A DNA stretch of 64,000 bases from Lota lota (taxonomy: Eukaryota; Chordata; Actinopteri; Gadiformes; Lotidae). The stretch is taken from contig JACYXH010000212.1 in assembly GCA_026745465.1 (NCBI GenBank), forward strand, positions 646,001-710,000, written 5' to 3'. The translations under genes were made by a program, and so were the position numbers. This document shows, one piece after another, positions 1 through 57,954 of this stretch (its first letter is position 1; each line of letters opens with the position of its first letter). The notes below the pieces were generated by a model that was not told the DNA's origin, made no database searches, and was given only the letters and a program-made list of their open reading frames with translations.

Positions 1-54
1 TGAACCCTATTGTCCGTAACGACCTGCCCCTATTGTCCGTAACGACCTGCAACC
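1..54. repeat. Tandem duplication of a 26-27-bp unit
   Basis: ccctattgtccgtaacgacc is present as two adjacent copies at the very start of the window; the array may continue to the left of position 1. Confidence 0.6.
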
Positions 55-349
55 TTCATGTACACCAGCTTAACCCTAAAGCTAAGCCCGTTAGAATTTT
101 CCAAAGGTACAATATTTAAAATAGATTGCCTCCATGTGACATGTTGCAGCCAGTGACCCACAATGCTCCACATCCAGAACAGTAATGAACCCCTGCAGCT
201 AGCTACCATTTGGTAGAGCTAGGAAGTGGAAACTTTGCCCTCATATGCACCATATTGGATCTGATGCAATCCATCATGGCTGTCATTAGGGATGAAATAA
301 CAATGTTTGCCTTAGGGTATGTGTGGGTGTATATTAGTACATGTATGAG

Positions 350-352
<3 letters not shown>

Positions 353-414
<62 letters not shown>
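353..414. repeat. (GT)n microsatellite
   Basis: About 60 bp of uninterrupted GT, in the intron downstream of coding exon 30. Confidence 0.95.
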
Positions 415-417
<3 letters not shown>

Positions 418-1473
418 CGTGCATGTGTCATATTAAAATCATGATTTTATATACATATCATTAATATATTACAACAACCTTTAAGTTACGTTAAAATCAT
501 TATAAATCCAGCAACTGACAAAATCCATCAATCAATTATCAATTAAATACATAATCTATCAGGTCAACGAAATTGAACGTGTCATTGTAGAAGGTCATTC
601 CCCATCATCGTGTTGAAGTGGAAAAAGCTCAAACGAATCAAGCACATATTAATTCCCTGCCACGGTGCGCATGACGTGATTAACATTTCCACGACCTTTA
701 CCCATGATGACCAATATGGCTGCAAACCTTTCTTCAGCCTCACATTTCAAAAGTTAGCATCTGTAGTCAACTTACCCCATATCTAAAGTAATGTGAAAGT
801 GCTTTTAGTGTAGAAATCATCCATGGGACGTATTCACCTGGCAGCCAGCCATCTTGTAGAACCAAGATGGCCGCTAGGTGAATGAGGCCAATAGTGGTAA
901 AACAAACATATGGAAAACAGGGACGGAGCTGAACAGGACGCAGTGGAAACCACATAAGCACAACACAAGCTAATTATTTAATTGTTACCCCAGGCTAGAT
1001 ATGCTTCTCATGAACATCTTGAAAAGGCCATACAAGCCTGGATATAGAAACGTTTTCAAAAATGTAAGAACTTTGTAAATGGGTACACAACTATTGTTGA
1101 AAATAATACATTATTTATATTAGTATTAGTACTTCTTATTATTTCTGTGCAAAGCAAAACATACTTGATATGCATGTTTGAATGAAATATAATTCAACTT
1201 TATTTCAAAACCGTAATCACCATACTGTTGAATTAAGTAATGATTCTCTTTTCAGGTGAATAGTTAATTCAATCAAAATTAATCGAATAATTTTAAATCG
1301 GAGAAACGCATTTAATATAATAATACCTATTTTACCATGTGACTATTTGACAGAAACCTAAAGGGTATTTTACCACATCAAAATGTGTAATCTTCTCTGA
1401 TAAACAAGGGCTGAATTATAAATAATAACTGCCGGCTCTATCTCGCCTGTCACACGAAGGAAGGCAACCAACC

Positions 1474-1600
<127 letters not shown>

Positions 1601-1977
1601 CAATTACACATATCGCCTGTGAAGATCAAATGCACAATAGCTAGAGGGGGGGCTTTTATTTTGATGACACACCAGTCGGGGACATTTACTGTTTCGCTAC
1701 TTGACATCTCTTGGGTTTTCCCAGAGAAAATCAAGAATCTCTGAATCACCCCCCCCCCCCCCCCACCCCACCCCCACACACACACACACACTCTGATAAC
1801 ACTGTCAGTACAGTGAGGAGACAAAACGAAGGACTTTCCAGTTTCATGTTTAACATGGGGCAAACACAGACATTTCAAACGTTGTCATGAAGAGGGAGCA
1901 CAAGAACCTCTCTGAACATTAACATGAATGTAGCGACAATCATATTGACTTACTGTATTTAGTATTTATTTTGCAAA

Positions 1978-2150
1978 GGCCTTTAACGAAGATTACTTCC
2001 AATGAATTCAGATACACAGGTCATTGAGGTAGGGGTTAGAGGGCCTCTGGCTCTAGGGAGCCTAGAAGTTATGCTGCAGACATTGGCGTCCAAACCCAGT
2101 ACCTTTCGGCTGGGAGTTAAACATCCCTAGCCACTAGACCACCTTGTCAC
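1978..2150 (-). mobile_element. tRNA-derived SINE, near full length
   Basis: Read on the minus strand: a tRNA-like head (tagtggctagggat as A-box-like, cccagccgaaaggtactggg, then a damaged B box), a body with caatgtctgcagc, and a 3' part with tatctgaattcattgg. The same order recurs at 8881-9050 and 61625-61785, which defines a family. Confidence 0.65.
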
Positions 2151-2545
2151 ATCTAACACCTGATATTGAACATTGAAATCTATCAGGATTAAACTGGGAT
2201 TAAATTATGTCAGAAAATAAATAATAGAGTTGGAGGAGACGGATTGAACAAGGTGGGAGATACTGACGGTGGCTGGTATCATTCATTTGTTTGGTATTTG
2301 TTTGTTTATTCAGTTATTCTGTTCTAAAGCCATATCTCTGAGACTGTAAAGAATGGAGTTTTTTCCTGGGACAATCAAGGATTCATAATTTGTTAATCAG
2401 ATACAAAATAGCTTGTTTCAAAATAGTTCAAAAAGCTAAGAAAACATGATAAGCATTCATCTAGTTACTGTCAAACTATACTTAGAATTTAACCTTGCCA
2501 GTTTAGTTAGTTGATTTCAAAAGTTTGTCATATGTCTTATTTTAC

Positions 2546-46579
<44,034 letters not shown>

Positions 46580-49500
46580 CTGAAAATGGAAAGGAGAGGC
46601 CATTGAACCAAATATTTTACTCACTTTTTAATCTACATTATCGGCCAATCCAAGATTTCAGAAAGTATTCATCATCTGACCCAAATAGCTACGAGTTTTG
46701 ACCATCATGCAGCAGGTCTCAGATTGAAGACCATGGTGGAGAGAACATTTTTCCAGTCTTATAACCTTGGTTAACCCTGCTTAGTTTAGTGAATGGTGGC
46801 GATTAGGAGCTGATTAAACAGTGCTTTCAAGTATGTGAAATATGTGTGTTTTGCTTTGATGACCACTTAGACATTGTTGTGTAAGTTGTTTACGATGAAA
46901 GAAAATCTCACCTTTTACACACATGAACGTACAAAGAAGCATTCAAAATATATTTTATAGGGGCTATGAACTCAAAATCGTTTTTGTTTTGTTTTAAATG
47001 TGGTTATGTTTTATATGATCTTCAACACAGTAATCTATGTCATTTTATCACTGTTACTGAAATATGCCCGTCATTTAGAGAAAACCGGAGTAAACTCCTA
47101 TGTCTTTTCCAGTCTCTGCCAACCAGTTTGTGAACTATCCACTCCGCTCCGAATTCAGGTTGCATTCTTTTCGTGAAGTGGCTTTTAGTAAACTGTTGGA
47201 CCACATGACTATGGGACACCAGCGGTGAGGTGTGTGTGGATGTGTGAAGCGCCATCAGGGCAGCAGTTGTTGATGGCCGCCTCAGAGAGAGGCTTCTCTG
47301 ACACTTACTATAACGCCACGCTCATACTCAATGACGTATGTTACTTAAAGGTTCACAAAGTTGCTGTGGGTCATAACCATGGGGACAAAACACGCCACCC
47401 CCCCCCCCCCCATTCTTTCCTCGAGATCTCAGCCCAAAACAAAAACAAAAATAATCTTGAGTTTTCTAATTCAAGTTCAAATAAGGGGTTCACTTACACT
47501 TTAAAATCACCTATTTACTATTAAATAGAGAAGATGTAACGATATCACTCCATTTATGACATTCTATAGAATGTCATTAGTTTTAGCTCATAAATATTAG
47601 CTGGAAAATAGCTACATGCTAGTTATATGCTAGCTACATGTTAGTTACAGTGTGCATGTGACATGGAGGACACCGTGGGCTAACACTGTAGTCTGAGACT
47701 GATAATCACTTTCTATTATATTTGGGTCAGGATCAGATTTAGCCAGTCTACGATCAAATCTTTAATCCTTTGTGATTTTGATTATGTTTTGAAATGGTGC
47801 CTGTGTTTATGAGCATGTTCAAGAGAGATGAAAATGGATGGGACTTTTAGAGGGAACATGTATTAGGGTAGTGACATTTGATAATTAGTGATCAATTTGT
47901 TGTGGTCTTAGGTGCGGTTATCAGCTGTCCATAGCTGTCTGTGGTGCTAGTGTCATCTCATTGTGTCCATGCAGTCTGGGAACCTTGTTTATAACAGACA
48001 GAACGCTGTGTTATTGTCTATCTGCTAATTCTGTTTGTGTGTCAATGCAGAAGTCTGAGACATTGCTACAATAATGAATAAATAAAATGATGATAAATAA
48101 ACAATTTAATCATGCAATCTCTCTGGATTCAATAAAAGACATTTGCTGCATTTTAAAAGTGAAAACAAAATGAAAGAAATAAAAAGAATTACCTGCATCA
48201 ATGTTGCAAAACATACAAAACATAATATAAATTCCTAGATAGATTTGTAGATGTACATGTTTGACTGCTGCACTCTTATTGACATCATGGGGCCAGCTAC
48301 TGTCTGACTGTTGGCTTTTTGACCCTCATCATTTTCTTGGTGGGGGTTGATTTTCAAACACTACTGTTCCTCCCAACTTGAGAATGTGAAATCGTGTTTG
48401 TACTGAGCATGACCTACAGTGCAATATAAAATAATATAATCACATACTTAAAATAACCTAAAAGAAAATCCAGTGTCCATACGAATATAAAGGACTGTGT
48501 GTTTGACCCATGTGAAAAAGTGTGTAGAACGACGAACGACCCAGAACGAATAGCATAACTAGTATTAGATGAAGACATTATATCTAATACACTGCTTTTT
48601 AAACACACCTTGCATAAATCCTAGAGAGCAATGTTATCCATGTGTGACCTCTAACCTGTAACTCTCTCCAAAGATTCAAACCACAAAAGTACCTAAAATA
48701 AATGACAGAAAAAGTACTAAAACAATGACTTACAGTGTCTGCCTAACCTGTCCTGCATCATGTTTGTTGAGGTTTTGACAAGCATTAATCCATTTGTGTG
48801 TATACTTGCATACTACAATGTAAGTAGTGAAAGGCTAGCCAGGCTGTGCATGTGAAAGGCTAAAGTAGGAGGAGCCAATGTGAGCTAATCTCACTAGCTA
48901 TACTGCCAGCCACAGCTAACGATCTGTAAATGGTAGGAGACACTGCGGGGGGATTAGCAGGAATTAGCCTCTGGTGCAGCGAGAGCCCTTCCACATATAG
49001 GTTCCCCATTCATGCACAGAGTAAAGCTGGTTTGCAAAGCGTCAGCAAGGCATTAGCCAGGGCCATACCAAAGGCCTACAGACCTTTCCCACATGGGGGG
49101 TCCTGTATCTGGTTTACACCATCAGTGTTGTTGAATGGGTTTCAGCTGTCGTTCAGATAGCAAATGACACACCACTTCCAGAAACGCTATCTATGGACTT
49201 AATCGTCGTTTAATCGTATATGGATCTGTTGCCGTTACTTTACCACTACTACTTAATCCTACGAATTCACTCTCTGTTTCCACATGTTACAGCATCTACG
49301 GAGCTGTTGTCGGCGGGAACATGTGAATAACTCATATCAGAGCTCAGATAAGAACAGAACTGTGATTCCGTACAGCCACGACCAGATCGTATCCCTAATT
49401 GCATGTTCCGAGCCATTAGTGTACCATAAAAGGGGGTAAGTCATGTAGGTAATTGCACTTGTTGGCCCAATGTACGGTGGCTACCTAACCAGCACACTTG

Positions 49501-49600
49501 TTCAATAATACAGCAGCGGGACTATGGGCGACAACAACCGGCGACACGGGAGAGCCAAGGGTGAAACCTTAGGACTTACACTGGACCACACACACTGACA
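46580..49600. other. Region upstream of coding exon 1
   Basis: Probably the intron between a 5' UTR exon and coding exon 1. Apart from the possible transposon at 46966-47466 and a C run at 47396-47412, I see only unique AT-rich sequence. Confidence 0.5.
46966..47466. mobile_element. Possible non-autonomous DNA transposon, about 0.5 kb
   Basis: GAACTCAAAATCGTTTTTG near 46968 is mirrored by reverse-complement AACTCAAGATTATTTTTG near 47460, giving imperfect inverted ends of about 30 bp around a unique core. A short open frame on the minus strand (47255-47040) has no recognisable domain. I could not define a target duplication. Confidence 0.4.
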
Positions 49601-49689
49601 CACACGTGCTCACATGTATAAACAGACAGATCTCACATCCACACACACAGACATGCACATACAGAGACACACATGCACACACTCTCTCT

Positions 49690-49703
49690 GGAAGGAGAGA
49701 GAG

Positions 49704-49777
<74 letters not shown>

Positions 49778-49926
49778 TGAGAGAGAGAGAGAGAGAGAGT
49801 TACGTTATCTAATTGGGTTGAGTGGCTAGTTGCCACTAGTGGTTAGCTTTCAGGGATGTAGCATTACATGCTACAGTCTGTCTGTATATCATGCTATTAA
49901 TGCACTGCATGTAATTAAGGGCATTA

Positions 49927-49959
<33 letters not shown>

Positions 49960-49990
49960 GCGTGTGTGTGGGTGTGTGGCTGTGTGTTCA
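49690..49990. repeat. (GA)n then (GT)n microsatellites
   Basis: (GA)n at about 49694-49800 and (GT)n at about 49927-49985, upstream of myo3a. Confidence 0.95.
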
Positions 49991-51051
49991 TACAAATGCT
50001 TGGATATTAGGCTATATGAATATTCAGTGTGTACAATACACATTAGAACACAATATAAATATACAATATAAATGAGTGCAATCAATATATTGTAACATCT
50101 GGTTTGAGTGTCTGCTGTGTGAGTCTGAAGTATGTTTGAAAAGGACGATGGTTTTGTCCACATGAAGACTTAAGACAGACATAAAATGTGGACAGGAGTT
50201 CTTAATCCCACAAGCCCACACATGGCTTTACCTTTCAGTTCAAACACATCCCAGCTCATACGACAACTTGTACCAGTTCAGCCTGAGTAACATATATTTT
50301 TTTATCATTTCAATAAGGACTGATTACAGTACTAAAGTTCATTTGACATATACCAGCGTGAGAGTGGTCGTTGAAGTCTAATGTTACCTACAGTATTTAC
50401 ATAATTGAAACAGGTTATTCTTGTCAAGTATTGATGTTGATGATGTCATAGTCTGTACATACATCCCCCCCCCCCCCCCAATCATTTCACATCTGGGATA
50501 ATTAATGTTGAATAAAGTTATTTCACAAATGAGTGAACCATACGATCATTTATTTACCACAATGATTATCCACTAATATATGATTGATCATACCACAGTC
50601 ATTATCTCTTCGTGGCTGAAGTCAAATAACTTCATTGGAAAATCAGAACCTGTAACATTAACTAAATAACACATTGTTCTACGACAACGGACTACTATTT
50701 CTTAGCTACTAAAACACAGACAACAAAAGCCATCCCGACTTTCATAGACAACATTTACCAAAAAGTCTACAGCAGGTAAAGAGACTACAAAGTTATAACC
50801 TGTACTATTTACTGACCTGCAGCTGGTGGTGGAGTGTTGCATAAATAAAACCAATAAATACAGCGATAGTATGAACAAAACATAGATTTCCCTGCACACA
50901 CACACACACAAACACTATGACTCACACACAAACACGCACACGGCACACACAACGCTTATCTCAAGCCACTCCCAGAGTATGCAAATACTACGGATGCACA
51001 GTCTTTCCTTCAGGTCAACAAACAAACAAATGCAGCAAGTAAGCAACTCAA

Positions 51052-51053
<2 letters not shown>

Positions 51054-51101
<48 letters not shown>
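51054..51101. repeat. (AC)n microsatellite
   Basis: Pure AC, about 48 bp, upstream of myo3a. Confidence 0.95.
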
Positions 51102-51104
<3 letters not shown>

Positions 51105-54100
51105 GCCCAAGCCACCTTTACACAGCAGTGCCTCAGGTCTCCTTCGGTCTCCTTCGGTCTCTAAACGGTTTATTCTCCTACTGATGCTCCTTAGAGGATT
51201 GCAACATGCTGAACAACCACCTCTGGATGTTGGCAACTGTAATCGAAAGCACCTGGCAGTCCCTGAATGACTTTTCTGGCCGGCCATGTATTATTAATCA
51301 GCCTCAGGAACATAATATTGCTCGGCTATGGGCAGAGTTATTATGCTCAGATAATTAGTTAAATGTGTCACGGTAAAACAGCAAGCTGGGTCCCGTAAAT
51401 AAACCGGCATGGAGATGACAGGATAGGAGAGGGGGGAGTAGGATTCAAAGGCTGGTCTTACAAGCTGCTCAGACGGTTCATGGGAGGGAGGTAGGGATCT
51501 CTTATGGATCTGGGGAGTCGGCCAGGGAACAGACCCCGCCAGGGCCAGGACATGGAAACCAGAAAAGGGATGGATGAACAGGGCAGAGGTGTCGCATCCA
51601 AGTGGGAAAAGTGTATTTCAAATTCAAATACATATACAAAATTCTGAAGTATTCATGGATCATGGATATTAATAGCCTATGTCTTACAATTAATATTAAA
51701 TAGTATACAATTAGTAGGCAAATTTTATTATGAAATTGATAATGTTAATCTTGCGTGTGTGTGTATTCAGACGTTTTACATATTGAAGCAACTGCCTATA
51801 CATACTGTATGTATACCCGAAACCCTTTGTCTTCTCCCAACATGTATCTTTTTATTAGAATCCTGATATAAAATCTGCCTGTAGATAAGATAAGGATAGA
51901 TAAGATTGGTTAAGATTTGGTAAGATAAGATAACGTAAGATAAGACTAGCTAAGATGAAGACGAGTTCAATCGTCAATTGCATATTGTCATTGCTTATAT
52001 CATTTATCTCACTAGCCCACTTCTTAAGGGGACCCGATACCTCGTGGGAACTCTAGACGTCTCCTGATCTGCTCCAGTACCTAAAGTAACCTATTAGTGG
52101 TGTCCAGTTCACCTCTTCAAAAACACATTAACTCTCCGTTTTTTCCACCAGCGGAGCTCTCAAAAACATTGTCTTCAGCAACGGTAACACAACGCTAGAC
52201 TTTAGGAGGAAGTGTGTGTAGTAATAGGTTGTAGTTTATTGGTTGGTACAAAGTCTCCCAGTGTTGAAATATTGACGCTTATTCGTAATTAGCTAGCTAG
52301 CTAGCCTGCTGAGGTAAAGTAGCTTCCTCTACATTAGGGTCCCCATTTCTGGTGGCCTGTCCCCGGCTGGAGCTGTCCCTGGAAATGTCCCCCCTTTTCA
52401 AAAAGGATTTTAAAGAAATGTGAATATTTTTTTAAATGGCAACGGTTCTAGCTTGCTCATGGATATTAATTTTGAGACAGTTGGTAAATTAGTCTCAAGT
52501 CTATCTGAGAGACTGTAACCTCACTAAGCGGGGGGTCTATATATCGGCTTTATACCATAAGTAGGCCTGGCCGATTATACACAATAGACTATCAATACAA
52601 TATAGAAATATTCCGTATTAGAGTAGCTACTTTTGGATTATTTTTGGCTGGTTTATCAAAGCTTGAACCACATCATAGTAAACCATTGGGCATGTAGGCT
52701 ATTGCCCCATCATTTACCACGATAAGAACAGGCAAAATGTCAATATGTCCCCTTTTTTTCAGAAATAATAACATCAGATATTTTGTTGATATATGGACTG
52801 CCAAACCACAAATGTCCCCGTTTTTCATTGCAGAAACCTGGTCACCTTACATGCTGCTGTGGGTTAGCATCTTTAGTGCTATAGCAACTGTGTGCCTCCT
52901 TAAAAGAGACAATGAGTAATAATGCAATACCAAAAACGATCTCCCGGCTGTAAAAAATGTAACAACAATTTTCTACAAAACTGAGCCACTGATTTGCCAA
53001 ACTAGAAAATGTACACTTAGGAAGATTTAGGAACCACTAGTTCACTAGTCATCTCTATTACTAATATCACCTTGTTTCCTGTTACAGTCTTTTCAAGTAA
53101 GATTACTGGTACTAACAACTATATAACTCAATGTACACAAAATGTAGTGGTCCATTAACTGAGTAGGCCAACTAAACCTTACAAACCCTGCATCGAGCAG
53201 CTACGCTAACAGCTAACGCTCATCAATTCCCAGCAATTACAGGCAAGCAGCAGGGGCCAATGGATGATCATAGGAGAGGTCATCAATCAGCTAGCTAGCG
53301 GAGGAGTGGGTGAGGGGTTAGGGAGGTGATGTTTTTATTTGTCCAATGATGAATCAATGAAGCGTTGATGTCTTTGTCCAGGATAAAGGACCAAAGGGAC
53401 TCCTCCCCACTGACCCACAAGCCCCACCCACCACCAACACACCCCTGCCTCATCCACACCTCACCCAAGAACCCACCACATCCATATTTTCTAAAGGTAG
53501 GCACGACATGAAAAGCCACTCCCCTCAAGCATGTCCTTTTCAGGGTTGGCCGTCTCCAACACGAGCCGACCTCATTTCATGCTCCATTGCCTCACAAAGG
53601 GCTCACAGGAAACAGAGCCCCCGCCACTGCCAATGCTGCTATCGTGGTATCCACGGTGATGCTCGCTAGGTGACGGTCTGGCAGTCATAATGGCCACCCG
53701 ATGGGAGCGGGACAAGGGTGCATCGCCAGAGTCCGACCTCCGAGGTTCCTGGTGTCGGACAGCTCTTAGCAGCCGCCATAAACAACAAGCGGTGGCGGGC
53801 CGTCGCTCTGCGCTACAGCGCTAACGCCGTCCCTCATACAGAGACTGCATTTTAATGGTTATATTTAGCGGTCTCCCTGTCCACTACAGCCACTCAAAGG
53901 AGATTTACAGTTAATTGCCTGTCATTCAGCTGTGAGTTCAGGTTAGCATGTCAGGTTAGGACTAACTCCTCAACAACAGGTATGTCTCTTGCTCAAGGGC
54001 ACTTTGGTAAAAAACAATTGCTAGGAGTTGAGGTAACCAGCGAACTATCTAGTTGATGGATGAGCTACCCATAGCTTATTAGACCCCACGATAATAAAGC

Positions 54101-54839
54101 TAAAATAAGTACCTCATTGGACCACACATTCCAGGTGCTAACACCAGTTCTGACTAGTTTCTGCTTCTACACATAGAGAGGTCAAGACAACACCATTTAA
54201 AGTTGTATGGTTTAGAGTTCAATCAGACCCTATAGGCGTGGCTTCTTTACCATTCCGCCCATACCAATATAGATTGAAGTTTACTGATTTACCTGGATTC
54301 GGAAGATGCTTCGTGAACCACCTCCAGAGTGCATGTCCATTCACCTTGTATCTCTGAATAAACAATCGTGTTTAACCTTCACCTCTCTTCGGGTCATACC
54401 TAGCCCCTAAACCACGATACCAGAGGCTTAAGAATCACGCTTCATCACAACCTCCTACAACTTAATACAGAAACAAATAAATCAATAGCTGCCTTGGTTC
54501 TTGTGGCGCATACAGTAGCTATTTTAGGCAACAAAATGTGAGATATTTCATGCAAGCTATGAGTTAATAGGATTTATTTCATAACGAACAACCTAGATGG
54601 TTCTGTGCTAAATCCCTAGAGTCTCACACGCTGCTAAAAAAATATTACATTTTGGTGAGTCACGGTGTTCTGACAGGGTAGGATTAGAGATTTGAAAAAT
54701 CTGATCTCCCAATAATCTTCCACTGGGGTGAAAAGGTAGAATAAAATGTAAAATGTGAACACAGTAAACACAAAATATGTTAGCAACTAGTCTCATGTGT
54801 TAACTGTCTCTCAGCCACACACACACACGCGCGCACGCA

Positions 54840-54874
<35 letters not shown>

Positions 54875-57666
54875 ACAACAAATAAGATACAATAAATACA
54901 GTACAATTAATTCAAGGTAAGAATTAATCATTAAAAATAGAAAAATAAATGATATGTGACAATTCTTACCAGTCAGCGAGGTGACTACTTTTCAGCATGA
55001 GTAACATCCTCATGTGTCAGAAACAGAAAATGTTCCATAACATAGCCGTGGAAAAGCTCTAACTGCAATTATGCTGTTAAAAAGGCATCGGCACCAGAAA
55101 TAAAAAAATAAAAAAAACCTGTTCTTTGTTGAACGCTGCCCACTCAAACATACACTCATTCCTGTAAGTGTTTGCTACATGCACGTTAATGGATGTAAGT
55201 TAGCAACTGCTACGAATCTGCTACGAACATCTTACATTAACTCCCATCAACACCTACATCCTCTAATAGTTTATTATATATATTAATATGCCTGCTTTTT
55301 TCATTTTTTCTTGTTGTTTTATGCCTTACGGGTCAAAGACAGGTACTATAAAATAAAAGGTTTTGTTGTATTATTATTATATTCAAAACTGTATTTTAGT
55401 TTAAAAGTTACTTCCGGTTGCCAGCCTATAAACCATAGGTTTTGCTCCTGAATTGATTTAACGCCACAACCAATCAAAAGTCTTGTCTCCCTGTTAACAA
55501 CCAGATAAAAGCACGGTGTAGTTCTCCATGCTGACAGTAGGTTTACTTGCAGGCCGAAACCAAAACCAAACTCGGTTACAGAAGTAAATAAATATCGGCG
55601 TGACCTTGGACAAAACATTTTTTAATGTAAATGCTTTTGACCGGCATTTGGCCGTGTTGACGCCACTGTGGTTAGAATCGCCCCGAAGGACATGCAACAC
55701 CACACAAAGCTTGATTGATTAATGAGTACGTTGATTGACTCCCCTGGTTTGTGTATTTCTGTTTGTGTGTGTGTGTGTGTACATATCTGAATCAATAGGC
55801 AATCAAACACACCTCTTCTCAGCAGTCAAGGACAGGGTTGACGTTGTCTTTGAATTCAAAGAAGAGTAGAAGCAGTTTTTCAACAATCAACACCACTTTG
55901 AATAGTAATGTGCCTACTGAAATGTGTATACGGAATAGGATTGTGTCTGTAAATCCCTTAAAAGTAAATTCAAACACATACATAACATAAACCAGCTCTG
56001 GCTAGAATGTCCCCATTCAACTCCCTTTCCCATAATACTAATTCAAAGACAATTAATGAACCACGCTCCCTGGGCACCACAGTTCCACAGCCCCTGATTG
56101 GCCACTCAGCAGTCAATCAGGGATATCTTTAAGTCGATTTAAACAGACATGCTGTGATTGTCTGCTGCCAGACTAAGGGCGAGGAGGAGGAGGAGGAGGT
56201 GATGGGCTAGGGGGAGGCACCGTGGCAAATGTATGTCCTATAGCTGTGAAGGTTGATTGAATGAGGCTGATGATGAGGCCATTGTTGTGGACACGACAAA
56301 GTGGCGTAAATGCCTGACAAGATGGCTGCCACCACAGCCGCCTCCATCAGCTGGCGGATGCCATTGTCTGGAGCCACTGATGCATGACGTCCACAGCTGT
56401 GTCCTTACAGGCTATCAAGAGCCACTAAAACCAGAAAATGGGAATTATTAGCTCGCTAAATTGACTTTTGGTTATCATTGACAATGCGTATGCAGCGGGC
56501 TGTTTTATGTAAGGATTTGATGTTGGGATAAAGTGGTGTTGACAGCTTGTTGTGTTTAAAAAAACATTGAAGGGAGTTACAAAGTCCCAGTCCTCTTTTT
56601 CGCCATTTACATATTTTATTGTGTGAAGGTTGACAATATTATATTTGATATTACAAACTGGGTTTACTGCCTCTCAAACAATGTTTACTATCACAATCAC
56701 TGGTGCATAGCTTAGTAAAAACGAACACAAACTAAACACACTTTGAATAGGTCTACTAACTCTAGTATTCTCAAACAATAGCTAGGCCTATAATATTACC
56801 TCCAATTTGTGTTATTTGAGGGAGAGGGCAAACCAAATGCCACAACTAACGGCCTGCCATTTTGAACTTTGTACTTTTTCAACTGAAGAGAGAGAAAAAC
56901 AACTAGGCTAACTATTCATATTTACTATTTATCTCTGATTTGTGATTCCAGAGGACAATGCAGTGAGTCATGTCTGATAGCATGCTTACATAACATGCTA
57001 ATTCAGCTAGCGACAAAGACACAGCGAATCATGACTACCGTCTAATTTAATTAAATGTTCCGAAAATACATCAGGATTACGGAAATCATTATCATAATAG
57101 TAGCTTTTGTTTTGAATGCCAAGTTAATGAACCGTGCTCTGTGGGTTATTTGATGTCTTTCGACCAGATGATACGACCGCGTCTTTGATTCCCGGGTAAA
57201 TAATAATAATGGCCGCCAGTAAGGATCACCTTGCTTCTGTTTGACATTTGAACACAGCTCTCTCTGTCTCTTTAATCTGTGGACTGGAAAGCCACGAGCA
57301 GTTTCTATTGGCTGGGATTGTATTGGGTTTCTATGAAGGTCAAACGATAACCGGCTTTCAACAAGAAAAGTTCACATCCAGTCGAAACAACGATCAGGAT
57401 TGTGTGAAATGCAAGTGAGTACGGCATTATGAGTGTCGTTTTGTGAACTGTAATGAGTTATTTTATGGAGAGTCGACTAGTTTAGAAACAGATGCGGTTG
57501 CTCTTGCCTTATCGGCCAGAAACAGTACTAGCATGGTGGATTCAATAACTCCCTAGAATCCAATGACTCAACGGACCAAGCAGCACACTTTTCCACACAG
57601 TTGACTCTCATATTTATTTATATACTTGGCTGTATACATGACCCCTTTTGTGCTGGACTATTAATT
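51102..57666. other. Upstream unique region
   Basis: Mostly unique, AT-rich. A TAAGATA-type repeat lies at 51887-51960. A GC-rich unique block at about 53560-53900 contains no convincing frame and could be a conserved non-coding element. An (AC)n lies at 54816-54872. No exon recognised on either strand. Confidence 0.5.
54816..54872. repeat. (AC)n with GCGC interruption
   Basis: AC tract with an internal cgcgcgcacgcac stretch of alternating purine-pyrimidine, which could adopt Z-form DNA. Confidence 0.9.
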
Positions 57667-57954
57667 GGTTCACACTATACAATAATGGTACATTAATTAA
57701 CCATATATTAACCTTAGTTTATGCAGTAATATAAGCATTAACAAGCATGAAGCATTAATTATAAGTTGTGTTAACTAAATTATTCCTTGATACATTATGT
57801 AATGTATGTAAAGGGTTAGGGTTGAACCTAAATCATTAACCCTAATCTAACCCTAACCCTAACCTCTATACTAATGCTATATAATAATGCCCATACTGTA
57901 TTAACTAATGTTCATTAATGGTTAATTAATGTACTTTTATTGCAAAGTGTTACC
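57667..57954. mobile_element. MITE with about 60-bp terminal inverted repeats and a telomere-like core
   Basis: The left end (GGTTCACACTATACAATAA...) and the reverse complement of the right end (GGTAACACTTTGCAATAA...) align over about 60 bp, including GTACATTAATTAACCAT in both. The centre holds GGGTTAGGGTT and CCCTAACCCTAACC. There is no coding capacity. The target duplication is not clear, so the superfamily is left open. Confidence 0.7.
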
